A stretch of 57,379 nt of DNA from positions 1-57,379 of the forward strand of contig JAOMAZ010000006.1 of NCBI GenBank assembly GCA_028344335.1. The letters run 5' to 3'. Positions 7,733-16,157 of this stretch are shown here, piece after piece. Both the position numbers and the translations under genes were made by a program. Source of the stretch: Deltaproteobacteria bacterium. GTDB taxonomy: Archaea; Thermoplasmatota; Poseidoniia; Poseidoniales; Poseidoniaceae. Within the stretch, counting starts at the first letter, position 1. Each line of letters starts with the position of its first letter. The notes below the pieces were generated by a model that ran no database searches, had not been told where the DNA came from, and saw only the letters and a list, made by a program, of their open reading frames with translations.

Positions 7733-10700
7733 ATGGGCAGTGGGCGCGGTGCTTTGATTCTGGCGCTACTACTACTATTGGTGCCATTTTCTGCCATTCC
7801 AGTTGTTGCCAATGAAGTGGGAAATGACGATTGGGCCCAAGAAGAATTACCCACCTCTCCTGAAAAAATGGCTCTTTCAGTTTGGCAACCAAGTCTTGCT
7901 TCTGTTATGTGGGATGTAGCCTGGTCCCCCACTTTAGTGGGATCCCCTAGAGATGGCAATGAGATTTCGAAAGATATTGCAGTTGTCGGTTTGGATGGTA
8001 CTCTTAATGTGTGGAATAACAGTGATGGCAGAGTTGTTATGAGGGTTAACCACCATATGCAATTACTCGGGGTAGATTGGCTGGATGATACCCATGTCAT
8101 TACACTCGATCAACGTCATAATTGGGATGTCTACACCTTATTAGATGAAGGATTAGCAAGGCCTCCTGACCTAATTGAGCATCGTTCTGGTCATTGGTCG
8201 AGCAATATGACTGGTATTGAGCAGAATTGGGGGCATGACATGGAAGTTTCAGCCAACGGAACTAGAGTGGTTTTTTGCGGTGGAAGGCCGGCCTCAGGGG
8301 GGGAAATCGTAGTAGTTGATACAGCATATTTACTAGGGCTTTCAACTGAGAAAAACAGCATATCATTACAAACTCCAGACATAGTCAAAGTTTGCAGGTG
8401 GTCAGAAGATGGCACTTCAATTGCTACGATTGAAAGGTCAAGCGGGGGAGATAGTATCCGCATCTATGACTCAGTTACCCTTGAACAAACGACTCTACAC
8501 AATATCGCCACCGGCTCTTCAGGATGGCATTTAGATTGGAAAGGTAGTACTCAATACAGCGTAGCATGGACAAAAAGCAGTGGGGAAAGCGTAGTCTCTC
8601 ATTTTCTTGAAGATGGTCAACTTGAATGGTATAGTCCCTTAGAAGAAAACGTTACCAGAATAGCATGGGCAATTCAGACCGATAGCCTATATGTTGGTTT
8701 ACTGAATGAAGGGCAGGTCCTGAAATTGGATGCAGCTGGAGAAATAGTTGAGAAAAAGGGTTGGCATGCATATCAAAGTTCACGCTCTGATATCAGAGCA
8801 CTAGATATCGATGCTAGTGGATATCAAATGGCAAGCGTTGGCCAAGATGGGACCGTCGTAATTTGGTACATTGCTGATACTGCGGAATTTCGAGGCTATC
8901 CTGCTCATGATTCTAGTATAATGAGGGAGTTTGAAATATCTCCTTCAGAGAGTTTAGTAGCTATCGCCAAAGGTTCTGGCTCTTTGAGCATTAATGACAT
9001 TAAATCTGGAAAAGAAGTACAGTCTTGTGTGCACCCCAATTGGGGAGACTCTAGTCAAGAAGTTCCATATGTGAAAAGTGTCAAATGGTTGGATAATGGA
9101 TTTGGGGGGACAGCAGTTATCGGCTATACAGATGGCTTAATTCAATGGTGTACAGTAGGAGGACATTGGGAGGAGACTTTCGATACTCAAACATTGGGGG
9201 AATACGAAATATTTGGTCGATTGGCAGTCAAAGGCCCAGATATACTTGTCATCACCAGCGTAGCAGATGGTAGCGATTCTTTGACTGGTGGAAAGGTACG
9301 AGTTTTGACTAGAATGGATACTCAAGAATGGGAGGTTGCAAGAACATGGGATTGTGATGACACTTGTTGGGTGATGGAATTTAACATGAATGGAAAATTA
9401 CTTGCTACTGCAGAACAAACGGGAAAAATAAGAATTTGGCAAACCGAAGGTCTTGACCCTTCTGACTGGTTAGAATTGGAAAGTCCACATAGCCATGGAA
9501 ATTATACGGGGGTAGTCGAATGGTCCCCAAGGAGTAACTTACTTCTAAGCGTGGGTTGGGATAAGAGAGTAGTACTATTTGACATCGATAGAATGTCTGA
9601 AGTTTGGAGTAGGTCGATACCCTTTGAAGGATTTTCTGCTGGTTTTTCTTTAGAGGAACCAAAGGTAATCATTGGTGCAGGAATGGCTATGGATTCAAGT
9701 GAAGGAGAAATTTTGATTTATAACGCGAATAATGGAAGCCTGATAGATTCGTGGCCAACAGAAGGAATTCCACGCGGTGTAGCAATTACAGGAATTGCCT
9801 CAACTAAAAGATATATTGCAGCAAATAGTATTGGAGAATGGGCTGTCTGGATGCAAGATACTGACGAGGATGGAAAACCTGATTCAGTTGACTTATGGCC
9901 TGAAGATCCATCTCAATGGGACGATAGTGATGGCGATGGTTATGGAGATAATGAAAATGGAAGCAATGGAGATTCATGCCCTTTTGTTTCAGGGGAAAGT
10001 CTTCATGATAGGTTGGGCTGCTTAGATTCTGATTCAGATGGTTGGTCTGATGCAGACCAAGATTGGCCTCCGCATCCTGTCGGAATTGCTGATGCATTTG
10101 ATCAAGATCCTAGTCAGTGGAATGATAGCGATTCAGATGGTTATGGTGACAATTACTTTTATGATATTATCCATTACTTCCGAGTTAACCAAAGTGGTGA
10201 TGCATTTGCTGATGATTCAAGTCAATGGAGCGATAGTGATGGGGATGGTTGTGGAGACAATCATTCATGGTCTTTGAATGGATTGTGGAGATTAGATATT
10301 GGTGATGCATTTCCAAATGACCCTCATCAATGTAGTGACCAAGATGGGGATGGCTATGGTGATAATTATTCATTTACGATAGGAGCTGATGGGTTGAGAT
10401 TTGAAATGGGGGATGCTTTTCTACAAAACCCACTTGCTTGGTCAGATTTAGATGGAGATGGCTGCCCACCTAATAGCACAGTTGCCAGCGAAATCGATAA
10501 TTATCCAGAAGATGCGAGTAAATGCCAAGGAGACCCAGAACCTTCGTTGCCTGAAAACCTAGACATTTTTGTTACTTCTGATTTCGAACAGTGGAGAGTA
10601 GAAATCTCTTGGCATTCAAGAGGAGAGAATACTGAAATGATTGAAGTTTTCATTATTGAATTGAATGAATCTATCGAATGCGATGAATTATGCATTGGAA

Positions 10701-11209
10701 ATGCAAACCTCTTTTTCAACCCCGCACCAGCAGGATATGTTGACGAATTAAGGTATATCGAACGAAGCGGCCCAACTCGGCTAATTATTGTAGTTAGATC
10801 AACCAATTTGCAGTACTCAACTACCATAGAACAATGGAGTAATCATAGTGGTGAAGAATTACCAGTGGAAATCAAAAATGAAACCGAAAACCCACCTGTT
10901 CCTGAGGAAAATAATTCTGAAAATGAAAGCAATTCAAGTAGCCAAATCGAAGTCAAGTCTGGAAAGTCCGATAATTCATTGTTAGTGTGGGGCGGGGCAG
11001 CCGGGCTGGTACTCCTTATCGGAGCCTCCATCCTGCTATTGAGGCGTCGTGGTTCTGAGGAAATTACTCTCCTCAATGACTCCACATATTCAGAGTTGAG
11101 TCCCATTTCCCAACCCGTCTGCACCCGCTGTGGTGGGACTACTCAAATCGTAGCGCATCAAGGACATGATTTCCATTGGTGTGGAGCCTGTCAACAGTAC
11201 AATACTTGA
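7733..11209 (+). CDS. Secreted WD40 protein with Asp-rich repeats, TM helix and zinc ribbon
   Basis: About 1158 residues. The N-terminus starting at ATG 7733 (MGSGRGALILALLLLLVPF) is a good signal peptide ending near VVAN; the frame is open further upstream to 7598, but those residues look non-coding. About residues 50-705 are WD40-like blades, with units such as TVVIWYIAD, GKIRIWQTEG and KRVVLFDID. Residues 705-930 hold thrombospondin-type-3-like calcium repeats of the DSDGDGYGDN kind. An Fn3-like stretch follows, then a transmembrane helix near 1081-1103 followed by RRR, and a cytoplasmic tail ending in a zinc ribbon (CTRCGG ... CGAC). It is probably a cell-surface beta-propeller; the ligand is unknown. 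Confidence 0.8.
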   Translation: MGSGRGALILALLLLLVPFSAIPVVANEVGNDDWAQEELPTSPEKMALSVWQPSLASVMWDVAWSPTLVGSPRDGNEISKDIAVVGLDGTLNVWNNSDGRVVMRVNHHMQLLGVDWLDDTHVITLDQRHNWDVYTLLDEGLARPPDLIEHRSGHWSSNMTGIEQNWGHDMEVSANGTRVVFCGGRPASGGEIVVVDTAYLLGLSTEKNSISLQTPDIVKVCRWSEDGTSIATIERSSGGDSIRIYDSVTLEQTTLHNIATGSSGWHLDWKGSTQYSVAWTKSSGESVVSHFLEDGQLEWYSPLEENVTRIAWAIQTDSLYVGLLNEGQVLKLDAAGEIVEKKGWHAYQSSRSDIRALDIDASGYQMASVGQDGTVVIWYIADTAEFRGYPAHDSSIMREFEISPSESLVAIAKGSGSLSINDIKSGKEVQSCVHPNWGDSSQEVPYVKSVKWLDNGFGGTAVIGYTDGLIQWCTVGGHWEETFDTQTLGEYEIFGRLAVKGPDILVITSVADGSDSLTGGKVRVLTRMDTQEWEVARTWDCDDTCWVMEFNMNGKLLATAEQTGKIRIWQTEGLDPSDWLELESPHSHGNYTGVVEWSPRSNLLLSVGWDKRVVLFDIDRMSEVWSRSIPFEGFSAGFSLEEPKVIIGAGMAMDSSEGEILIYNANNGSLIDSWPTEGIPRGVAITGIASTKRYIAANSIGEWAVWMQDTDEDGKPDSVDLWPEDPSQWDDSDGDGYGDNENGSNGDSCPFVSGESLHDRLGCLDSDSDGWSDADQDWPPHPVGIADAFDQDPSQWNDSDSDGYGDNYFYDIIHYFRVNQSGDAFADDSSQWSDSDGDGCGDNHSWSLNGLWRLDIGDAFPNDPHQCSDQDGDGYGDNYSFTIGADGLRFEMGDAFLQNPLAWSDLDGDGCPPNSTVASEIDNYPEDASKCQGDPEPSLPENLDIFVTSDFEQWRVEISWHSRGENTEMIEVFIIELNESIECDELCIGNANLFFNPAPAGYVDELRYIERSGPTRLIIVVRSTNLQYSTTIEQWSNHSGEELPVEIKNETENPPVPEENNSENESNSSSQIEVKSGKSDNSLLVWGGAAGLVLLIGASILLLRRRGSEEITLLNDSTYSELSPISQPVCTRCGGTTQIVAHQGHDFHWCGACQQYNT

Positions 11210-11227
11210 GTAGACAAAGGTTTGTGA

Positions 11228-12274
11228 TTAGTCTCTTAGTCCATCTTCGCAGACTTGGTAGATACATTCTCCATCGGGTAAGTTTGGAGAGTCTACTAAG
11301 CGTGCAATTCTACGGCCACCTTTGGCTTTTCGTAAGTATAGACGGAATGTACTTGCGTGCGCAAGGACGTGACCACCGATGGGTTTTGTGGGGTCGCCCC
11401 ACATAGCATCAGGTCGGCTGTGTACTTGGTTGGTTACTAGTATGAGGGCATTGTTTATATCGGCAAGTTGCTTTAGTTCCTTGAGGTGTTTATTCAGTTT
11501 TTGTTGCCTGTTTGCCAACATTCCACGACCTATGTATTCAGCTCTAAAATGGCTGGTAAGGGAATCGACAATTACCATTTTTACGTTGAGACCTTTGGAT
11601 GCTCTCTTGATTTCGTCAACCAGTAGCATTTGGTGTGCAGAGTTATATGCACGGGCTACGTGAATTTTCTTCAATACGGCTTCGGGATCCAAGCCATGTC
11701 CTCTAGCCATTTGGGTTATGCGCTCTGGGCGAAATGTGTCTTCAGTGTCTATGTAGAATACCTCGCCCTCTAAGCCACCTTCTGCAAGTGGCAGAGTGCA
11801 GTTTACAGCTAGCTGGTGCCCGATTTGGGTTTTACCTGAACCGAACTCACCGTAGACTTCCACTAGTGCCTGAGTTTCAAAACCACCACCGAGTAGGTCG
11901 TCTATGGATTGGACTTTGCTTGAAAGTTTCAGTACTTCACGGCGCCTTTCTAAGAGTGCATCACCACTAACGAATCCTCCAATATTGGCCATTTTCTTAG
12001 AGGCCATGATTATTTTTGAGGCTACTGCTTCGCCTAATTCGGCTGATTCTGCTAAGTCTGCCGGAGTCATTACGGCGATGGCTAGGAGTTCTTCATAGCC
12101 AGCATCGCGCAATTTTTCTGCTGTAGCTGGACCTACACCAGGCAAGTCTTCTATGGTTAATTCGCTCATCTCTTCTTCTGTCAACCGCTTCACCTCGGGG
12201 GTAATTTCAATCTCTTCTTCTACCGCCTTGTCAGCGGCGTTGCTTGAACTCTTCGTCTTCGTCTTTGTCGCCAT
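11228..12274 (-). CDS. radA: DNA repair and recombination protein RadA
   Basis: Archaeal RecA/Rad51 recombinase that forms ATP-dependent filaments on single-stranded DNA for homologous recombination. The 348-residue protein starts with a Lys/Ser-rich tail and a helix-hairpin-helix domain at about residues 35-75 ([20 protein letters not shown]). The ATPase core has Walker A GEFGSGKT near 141-148 and a Walker B-like strand [19 protein letters not shown]. The DNA-binding loop region contains [14 protein letters not shown], and [10 protein letters not shown] is followed by [19 protein letters not shown]. Length and order match archaeal RadA, with no intein. It is followed downstream by the convergent WD40 gene and preceded by a divergent-type spacer of about 140 nt. 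Confidence 0.97.
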   Translation of the reverse strand: MATKTKTKSSSNAADKAVEEEIEITPEVKRLTEEEMSELTIEDLPGVGPATAEKLRDAGYEELLAIAVMTPADLAESAELGEAVASKIIMASKKMANIGGFVSGDALLERRREVLKLSSKVQSIDDLLGGGFETQALVEVYGEFGSGKTQIGHQLAVNCTLPLAEGGLEGEVFYIDTEDTFRPERITQMARGHGLDPEAVLKKIHVARAYNSAHQMLLVDEIKRASKGLNVKMVIVDSLTSHFRAEYIGRGMLANRQQKLNKHLKELKQLADINNALILVTNQVHSRPDAMWGDPTKPIGGHVLAHASTFRLYLRKAKGGRRIARLVDSPNLPDGECIYQVCEDGLRD

Positions 12275-12416
12275 GTATTCTTCACCTGTCGTTGGAATGG
12301 CTTTTTCAGCAACCCTATATGAATGAGGTTAGGAGGGTAGAAAACAAAACTGGAAGTGTAAATAAAAAATAAATGTCAAGCAGTGATACACTTTTTCACT
12401 TTCACTTTACTTTCAC

Positions 12417-13235
12417 TTATTCAGGGCTTGGTGGTTCAGGATTTGGTTCTGACTCTTCTTCTTCATAGACAGTCCATAATTCGCTTGTGACATTGACATC
12501 TTCACTATTTCCACCCGCATCAATATTTATTTCTAAAGTCCACACCGCAGCCTCTGGCGTATTTTGCTGATTTTCCCAAGTTGCAGATTGCCCGTCGCCG
12601 ACCTGTTCGGATTCAGTAGCCATCTCAATTCCACTACCATTTTTCAAAGTCCAAGTAACTTGTACTGTATCTGAGAAAAAAGGACTATCTGGATTCTCGA
12701 CTGTAGATTTCAATTTCAACTGTGCCGGAAACTCAAGGCTGTCGTCATCAGGTGCCAAATCTATTGTTGCATCACTGGGATTTTGAGTACCCGTTTGAGA
12801 ATCACGATGATGTAGGTCTACTCTGAGAGTTAAATCTTGAGATGCCGTATTGTTGTCATCATCTTCTGCCATCAAAGTAGCCTCAAAGATTCCATGAGTT
12901 TGATAGGCATATGTCAATACTGAGTTTTCAGCAGCATCAATACTTACAGTATCCGTTCCATCTCCAGGGGTAAAGGAAAAAGTGACTATATCTCCATTAT
13001 CAGAGTGTGTTTCCCTGAAATCAAAGCTAAATTCTGCACCATCTCTTGAGGTCTGTTGGCCATTATTATGAATCTCCATTATTGTTGCATTTGTTGAATC
13101 ATAGTAGACGACTAAATCCACTAGGCTACCTTCTTCGTAATCTTCTTCACCACTTCCAAGACAGCCTGCCGACATACCAATCAACATCAGGATAATCAGT
13201 CCTGAAGCGCGTATAGTAACCTTAGGCATAGTCAT
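12417..13235 (-). CDS. Predicted lipoprotein with PKD/Ig-like domains
   Basis: About 272 residues from ATG 13235 (a second ATG lies at 13229). The N-terminus TIRASGLIILMLIGMSAGC has a hydrophobic stretch ending in a lipobox-like SAGC, then an acidic linker. The remainder is beta-rich: about residues 45-140 look like a PKD-type fold (FSFTPGDGTDTVSIDA ... YAYQTHGIFEATLMAEDDDN), and 160-255 like a second Ig-like domain. It ends in a Glu/Pro-rich tail. An ORF start at 13316 exists, but the extra residues are not signal-like. It is probably an extracellular lipid-anchored protein with a binding or adhesive role. No enzyme motif was found. Confidence 0.7.
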   Translation of the reverse strand: MTMPKVTIRASGLIILMLIGMSAGCLGSGEEDYEEGSLVDLVVYYDSTNATIMEIHNNGQQTSRDGAEFSFDFRETHSDNGDIVTFSFTPGDGTDTVSIDAAENSVLTYAYQTHGIFEATLMAEDDDNNTASQDLTLRVDLHHRDSQTGTQNPSDATIDLAPDDDSLEFPAQLKLKSTVENPDSPFFSDTVQVTWTLKNGSGIEMATESEQVGDGQSATWENQQNTPEAAVWTLEINIDAGGNSEDVNVTSELWTVYEEEESEPNPEPPSPE

Positions 13236-13320
13236 CGGGAGGGGTGCATGTTGTAATAACCCATTTGTGAGAAACCGACTTAACTCCTGATTACGCCATA
13301 AACAGGTGAAAATCACGAAC

Positions 13321-13328
13321 TAATATAT
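13321..13328 (+). promoter_or_regulatory. Candidate TATA box for tRNA-Met
   Basis: TAATATAT lies about 55 nt upstream of the tRNA 5' end, in the spacer between the lipoprotein gene and the tRNA. Standard archaeal spacing would place the transcription start near 13348-13352 and give a leader of about 28 nt, to be removed by RNase P. Confidence 0.4.
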
Positions 13329-13378
13329 GTCGCATCTGCGCAATCAGGCTCAAGTATAGGAACCGAGCCGCCTTGCTC

Positions 13379-13453
13379 AGCGAGGTGGGGTAGTCTGGAT
13401 ATCCCGTCGGGCTCATAACCCGGAGATCGATGGTTCAAATCCATCCCTCGCTA
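13379..13453 (+). tRNA. Initiator tRNA-Met (anticodon CAT)
   Basis: The sequence folds as a complete cloverleaf. The acceptor arm AGCGAGG pairs with CCTCGCT, leaving discriminator A at 13453. The D arm closes with GGG/CCC. The anticodon loop CTCATAA has CAT at 13414-13416, and the T arm GATGG/CCATC encloses TTCAAAT. The A1-U72 pair together with three consecutive G-C pairs in the anticodon stem (CGGG/CCCG) mark it as the initiator rather than the elongator. No intron is present and CCA is not encoded. Confidence 0.95.
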
Positions 13454-13469
13454 TTCTAATAAAAACTCA

Positions 13470-14273
13470 TCACGACCTTGAAAAAGCGTGATAATCCATA
13501 GTTGGGTTGAGTTTGTCTACAGCCGCAGCCAAGGCGGCGTTTGCCGCTTGTTCACCAGACTCTATTCGCTGAACTTGAACGGATAGATCATTCAACTTAT
13601 CAAGCAATTTAGATCGAACAGGTGTCGGCATACCTGCTGATGCTACTGTCCATGGCATCACTCTTTCAATCAGGGCAGGAATATCTGCAGCCCTTTGGCC
13701 TACTGGTAATAATTGGAAGGACGCCCCATTTCGATTTACACTTCCAGCGGCGTTTAGTGCTGAGGTTAACGCATTACCCAATTTAGTAGACTTTTTCAGA
13801 TGTCCCTTGTTTAGAAATTCAGTAGACAGCGCTTCAATACAAGCTTCAAGGTGATTTGGACGCAATTTGTTGGCCTTGGCAAATCGCGACATTGCCTTGG
13901 AGGTTTTTCCCATCAAGGCTAGCACTCTACCGGCTTGGACTTCGTCATCGGCTTGATGTTCTCGAATTGTTTTTGCAGCCGCTTGATTACCTTCTGAATT
14001 GTGCATTTTTGAAAGTGTTTTTCGCTGTTTCGCTAATTCTTTATTTGCCCCAAAAGAGAGTTTCAACTTTTCAGCTGTTTCAACCCCTCTTATTTCAAGA
14101 ATATTTGCAAAATCTCTCAAGCCTTGTACCAATAGGTCTTGTTTTTCCAAGTTCCTATCCTTTTCAGCCAACATTCTTTCGGTCATTTCTCCAGCCATAA
14201 CTTCAGCCATTTCAAGCCGACCTTCAGAAGCATATCTTCGCATTTGGGTAAGAACTGTGGCAGGGTCACTCAT
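13470..14273 (-). CDS. Hypothetical helical (TPR-like) protein
   Basis: About 267 residues from ATG 14273 (another ATG is 9 nt upstream at 14282). It is almost entirely helical, with TPR-like pairs: ASEGRLEMAEVMAGEMTERML, a coiled-coil-like EKLKLSFGANKELAKQRKTL, and GKTSKAMSRFAKANKLRPNHLEACIEAL, which is close to a true TPR consensus. There is no signal peptide, membrane helix or catalytic motif. It is probably a cytoplasmic scaffold. It lies just downstream of the small Lrp-type protein on the same strand and may share its transcript. Confidence 0.6.
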   Translation of the reverse strand: MSDPATVLTQMRRYASEGRLEMAEVMAGEMTERMLAEKDRNLEKQDLLVQGLRDFANILEIRGVETAEKLKLSFGANKELAKQRKTLSKMHNSEGNQAAAKTIREHQADDEVQAGRVLALMGKTSKAMSRFAKANKLRPNHLEACIEALSTEFLNKGHLKKSTKLGNALTSALNAAGSVNRNGASFQLLPVGQRAADIPALIERVMPWTVASAGMPTPVRSKLLDKLNDLSVQVQRIESGEQAANAALAAAVDKLNPTMDYHAFSRS

Positions 14274-14331
14274 ACCGAACATTTCACAGCCTCAAGACGG
14301 CGTAACAGTTAGCCCTCATCAAAGCGTTGGC

Positions 14332-14589
14332 TTAGGAGCCAGGAGCAGCCGTCAATGTTTTTGTTAGTTCAACTCCGTCGATTGCACGGATGTTGGCAAT
14401 AACAATATTTCCAAGTGAACCGAAATCGCTACACTCAATTTTGGCAAATAAGTCATACTCCCCAAACAGCAACATCGCTTCCTTAACTTCTGGAATCTGT
14501 TTTAATTCTTGTATCACATCTGCTTCTTTTCCAGGCTCTGCCGTAATCAGTACAATTGCGGTGGCCGTCTCAAACCCAGGTCTGCCCAT
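14332..14589 (-). CDS. Stand-alone Lrp/AsnC ligand-binding (RAM) domain protein
   Basis: An 85-residue protein equal to the alpha/beta effector-binding domain of Lrp/AsnC regulators, with no DNA-binding domain. The start TAIVLITAEPGKEADVIQEL, then IPEVKEAMLLFGEYDLFAKIEC and the closing IRAIDGVELTKTLTAA, follow the family pattern, including the GEYD segment. Stand-alone RAM proteins oligomerise and bind amino acids, and may modulate full-length Lrp proteins. It is divergent from the AK6-type kinase gene with a 70-nt spacer. Confidence 0.85.
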   Translation of the reverse strand: MGRPGFETATAIVLITAEPGKEADVIQELKQIPEVKEAMLLFGEYDLFAKIECSDFGSLGNIVIANIRAIDGVELTKTLTAAPGS

Positions 14590-14659
14590 CTAATATCTCC
14601 CGTATCCCCATAGCAAGGGTCAGGTATAATTCTTCAGCCTGATATGGTCTGCCACAGGT

Positions 14660-15214
14660 ATGGTTGTAGGGGGCAAGGGCCAGTTGCCAAAATTAAGACT
14701 CGCCTTAACTGGAACTCCAGGTACTGGAAAAACTGCATTATCAACCGCATTGATGGGCCTTTTTCAAGTCATTGAATTGGAAAAACTTGCTGAAGAATTG
14801 GATTTGTTGGGTGAGGTTGATGATGGTTCAAGGTCATTAGATATCGCAGAACTGGTCAAAAAATTGGACTGGCAAAAACCACATTCATCAATAATCATTG
14901 AAGGGCATCTTTCCCATTTACTTCCAGTCGATGCAATAATAATCATGAGGTGCCATCCAGACGTAGTGGATGCAAGATTATCGGCGCGTTCATATTCGGT
15001 GCAAAAAATACAAGATAATGTGGAAGTCGAAATGTTAGGAGGGCCTTGGTTTGAGATTCCTGACGGAATTCCAGTGTTAGAATTGGATTCAGGCTCTTAT
15101 CCAAGTTCAGAACTTTCGGAAATAGTGGTAGAATGGATTGTAAATGATATGAACCCAAATAGGCCAGTCGAAGTAATGGATTGGCTTGATGATATGGCTT
15201 CAGACCCTTCTTAA
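14660..15214 (+). CDS. AK6/Fap7-type adenylate kinase
   Basis: A 184-residue P-loop nucleotide kinase. Walker A GTPGTGKT is at residues 18-25; SSIIIEGHLSHLLPVDAIIIMRCHP matches the AK6 lid-proximal segment (usually EGHLSHLL); the LSARSYSVQKIQDNVEVEML helix follows. This layout is that of archaeal and eukaryotic AK6/Fap7, which has adenylate kinase activity and acts in late maturation of the small ribosomal subunit. The C-terminus is extended by about 20 residues. The CDP-alcohol phosphotransferase begins 50 nt downstream. Confidence 0.88.
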   Translation: MVVGGKGQLPKLRLALTGTPGTGKTALSTALMGLFQVIELEKLAEELDLLGEVDDGSRSLDIAELVKKLDWQKPHSSIIIEGHLSHLLPVDAIIIMRCHPDVVDARLSARSYSVQKIQDNVEVEMLGGPWFEIPDGIPVLELDSGSYPSSELSEIVVEWIVNDMNPNRPVEVMDWLDDMASDPS

Positions 15215-15264
15215 TAGCCGCAAGGGTCAACAATAGAACGAATCAGGCAGTAGCAGGTGGCAAC

Positions 15265-15972
15265 GTGGCTTTGCAAAATCTAAGGGCCCTTTCTGAGAAG
15301 ATCAGCATTCCTTTAGCGAAGAAATTTTCTTGGATGTCGCCCTTGGCAATAACTTGGTTAACTTTGCCTGTTGGCTTAGCAGCGGCCGCCTTAATGATGT
15401 TTGCAGGTAGAGATTCATATGGAGCGTTGATGCTTTTTGGAGCTGCGGTATTATTGATTATTGCATCTATCCTTGATGGTTTTGATGGTACTTTAGCTAG
15501 GCAAACAGGTCGAGTAACAAGATGGGGCGATTATCTCGATCATACTCTTGATAGAGTATTGGATATTACATGGATGGTTGCTATTGGCTATAATATGGCG
15601 TGGGTAGGCTCAGCAACTTTGGCTTGGTCGGCAGCGATGGCGACGATGTTTGGCTCATATTTGGGAACTCAAGCCCAAGCGGTTACTGGTTCACGCGACT
15701 ATGGTGGTTTTAGCCGGGCTGACCGCCTTGCTGTGACTGGCGCAGGATTAGTAATTGCAAGTTTGCAGATATTAATCGGCTGGAGTGATTTTGGAAGCTT
15801 TCCGACCCCCCTCGCTCATGTGAATTTGAATCCAATGTCGGCAATCTTAATCATAAGTGGAATTGGTGGGATATGGACCTTCTTCAAGCGTTTTTCTCAG
15901 GCTAGAAACAGAATCCAACAACTTGATTTGAATGACCCAGTATCGCAAATTGCTGCATCTTCGGATGAATAA
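15265..15972 (+). CDS. CDP-alcohol phosphatidyltransferase family membrane protein
   Basis: A 235-residue integral membrane protein carrying the full CDP-alcohol phosphotransferase signature: DGFDGTLARQTGRVTRWGDY followed by LDHTLD, giving the four metal-binding aspartates. About five or six hydrophobic helices surround it. Members join a CDP-activated lipid and a polar alcohol, so an archaeal phospholipid head-group step (archaetidylinositol, -glycerol or -serine) is likely, but the alcohol cannot be told from sequence. The start is GTG at 15265; no nearby ATG gives a family-like N-terminus. Confidence 0.85.
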   Translation: MALQNLRALSEKISIPLAKKFSWMSPLAITWLTLPVGLAAAALMMFAGRDSYGALMLFGAAVLLIIASILDGFDGTLARQTGRVTRWGDYLDHTLDRVLDITWMVAIGYNMAWVGSATLAWSAAMATMFGSYLGTQAQAVTGSRDYGGFSRADRLAVTGAGLVIASLQILIGWSDFGSFPTPLAHVNLNPMSAILIISGIGGIWTFFKRFSQARNRIQQLDLNDPVSQIAASSDE

Positions 15973-16157
15973 TTTCAAAATCATTTATCAGCGAGAGTTA
16001 ATCAGGGTCGAACGTCATCAAGAATTCAATGTATTCAGCCAAGCCAAGCACTATATTCAGGGATTTGAAGGACTTTGTTAATCGAATCCGTGACTACGCC
16101 TACGGCGTTATGCTCATAACCACGACAAGGGCACCGGCTTGTGGGGATGAAACGCAA

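Noticed and set aside
9795-10373. Overlapping ORFs inside the WD40 gene repeats
   Set aside because: They are frame shadows of the Asp-rich repeats, rich in His, Met and Gln with no domain pattern.
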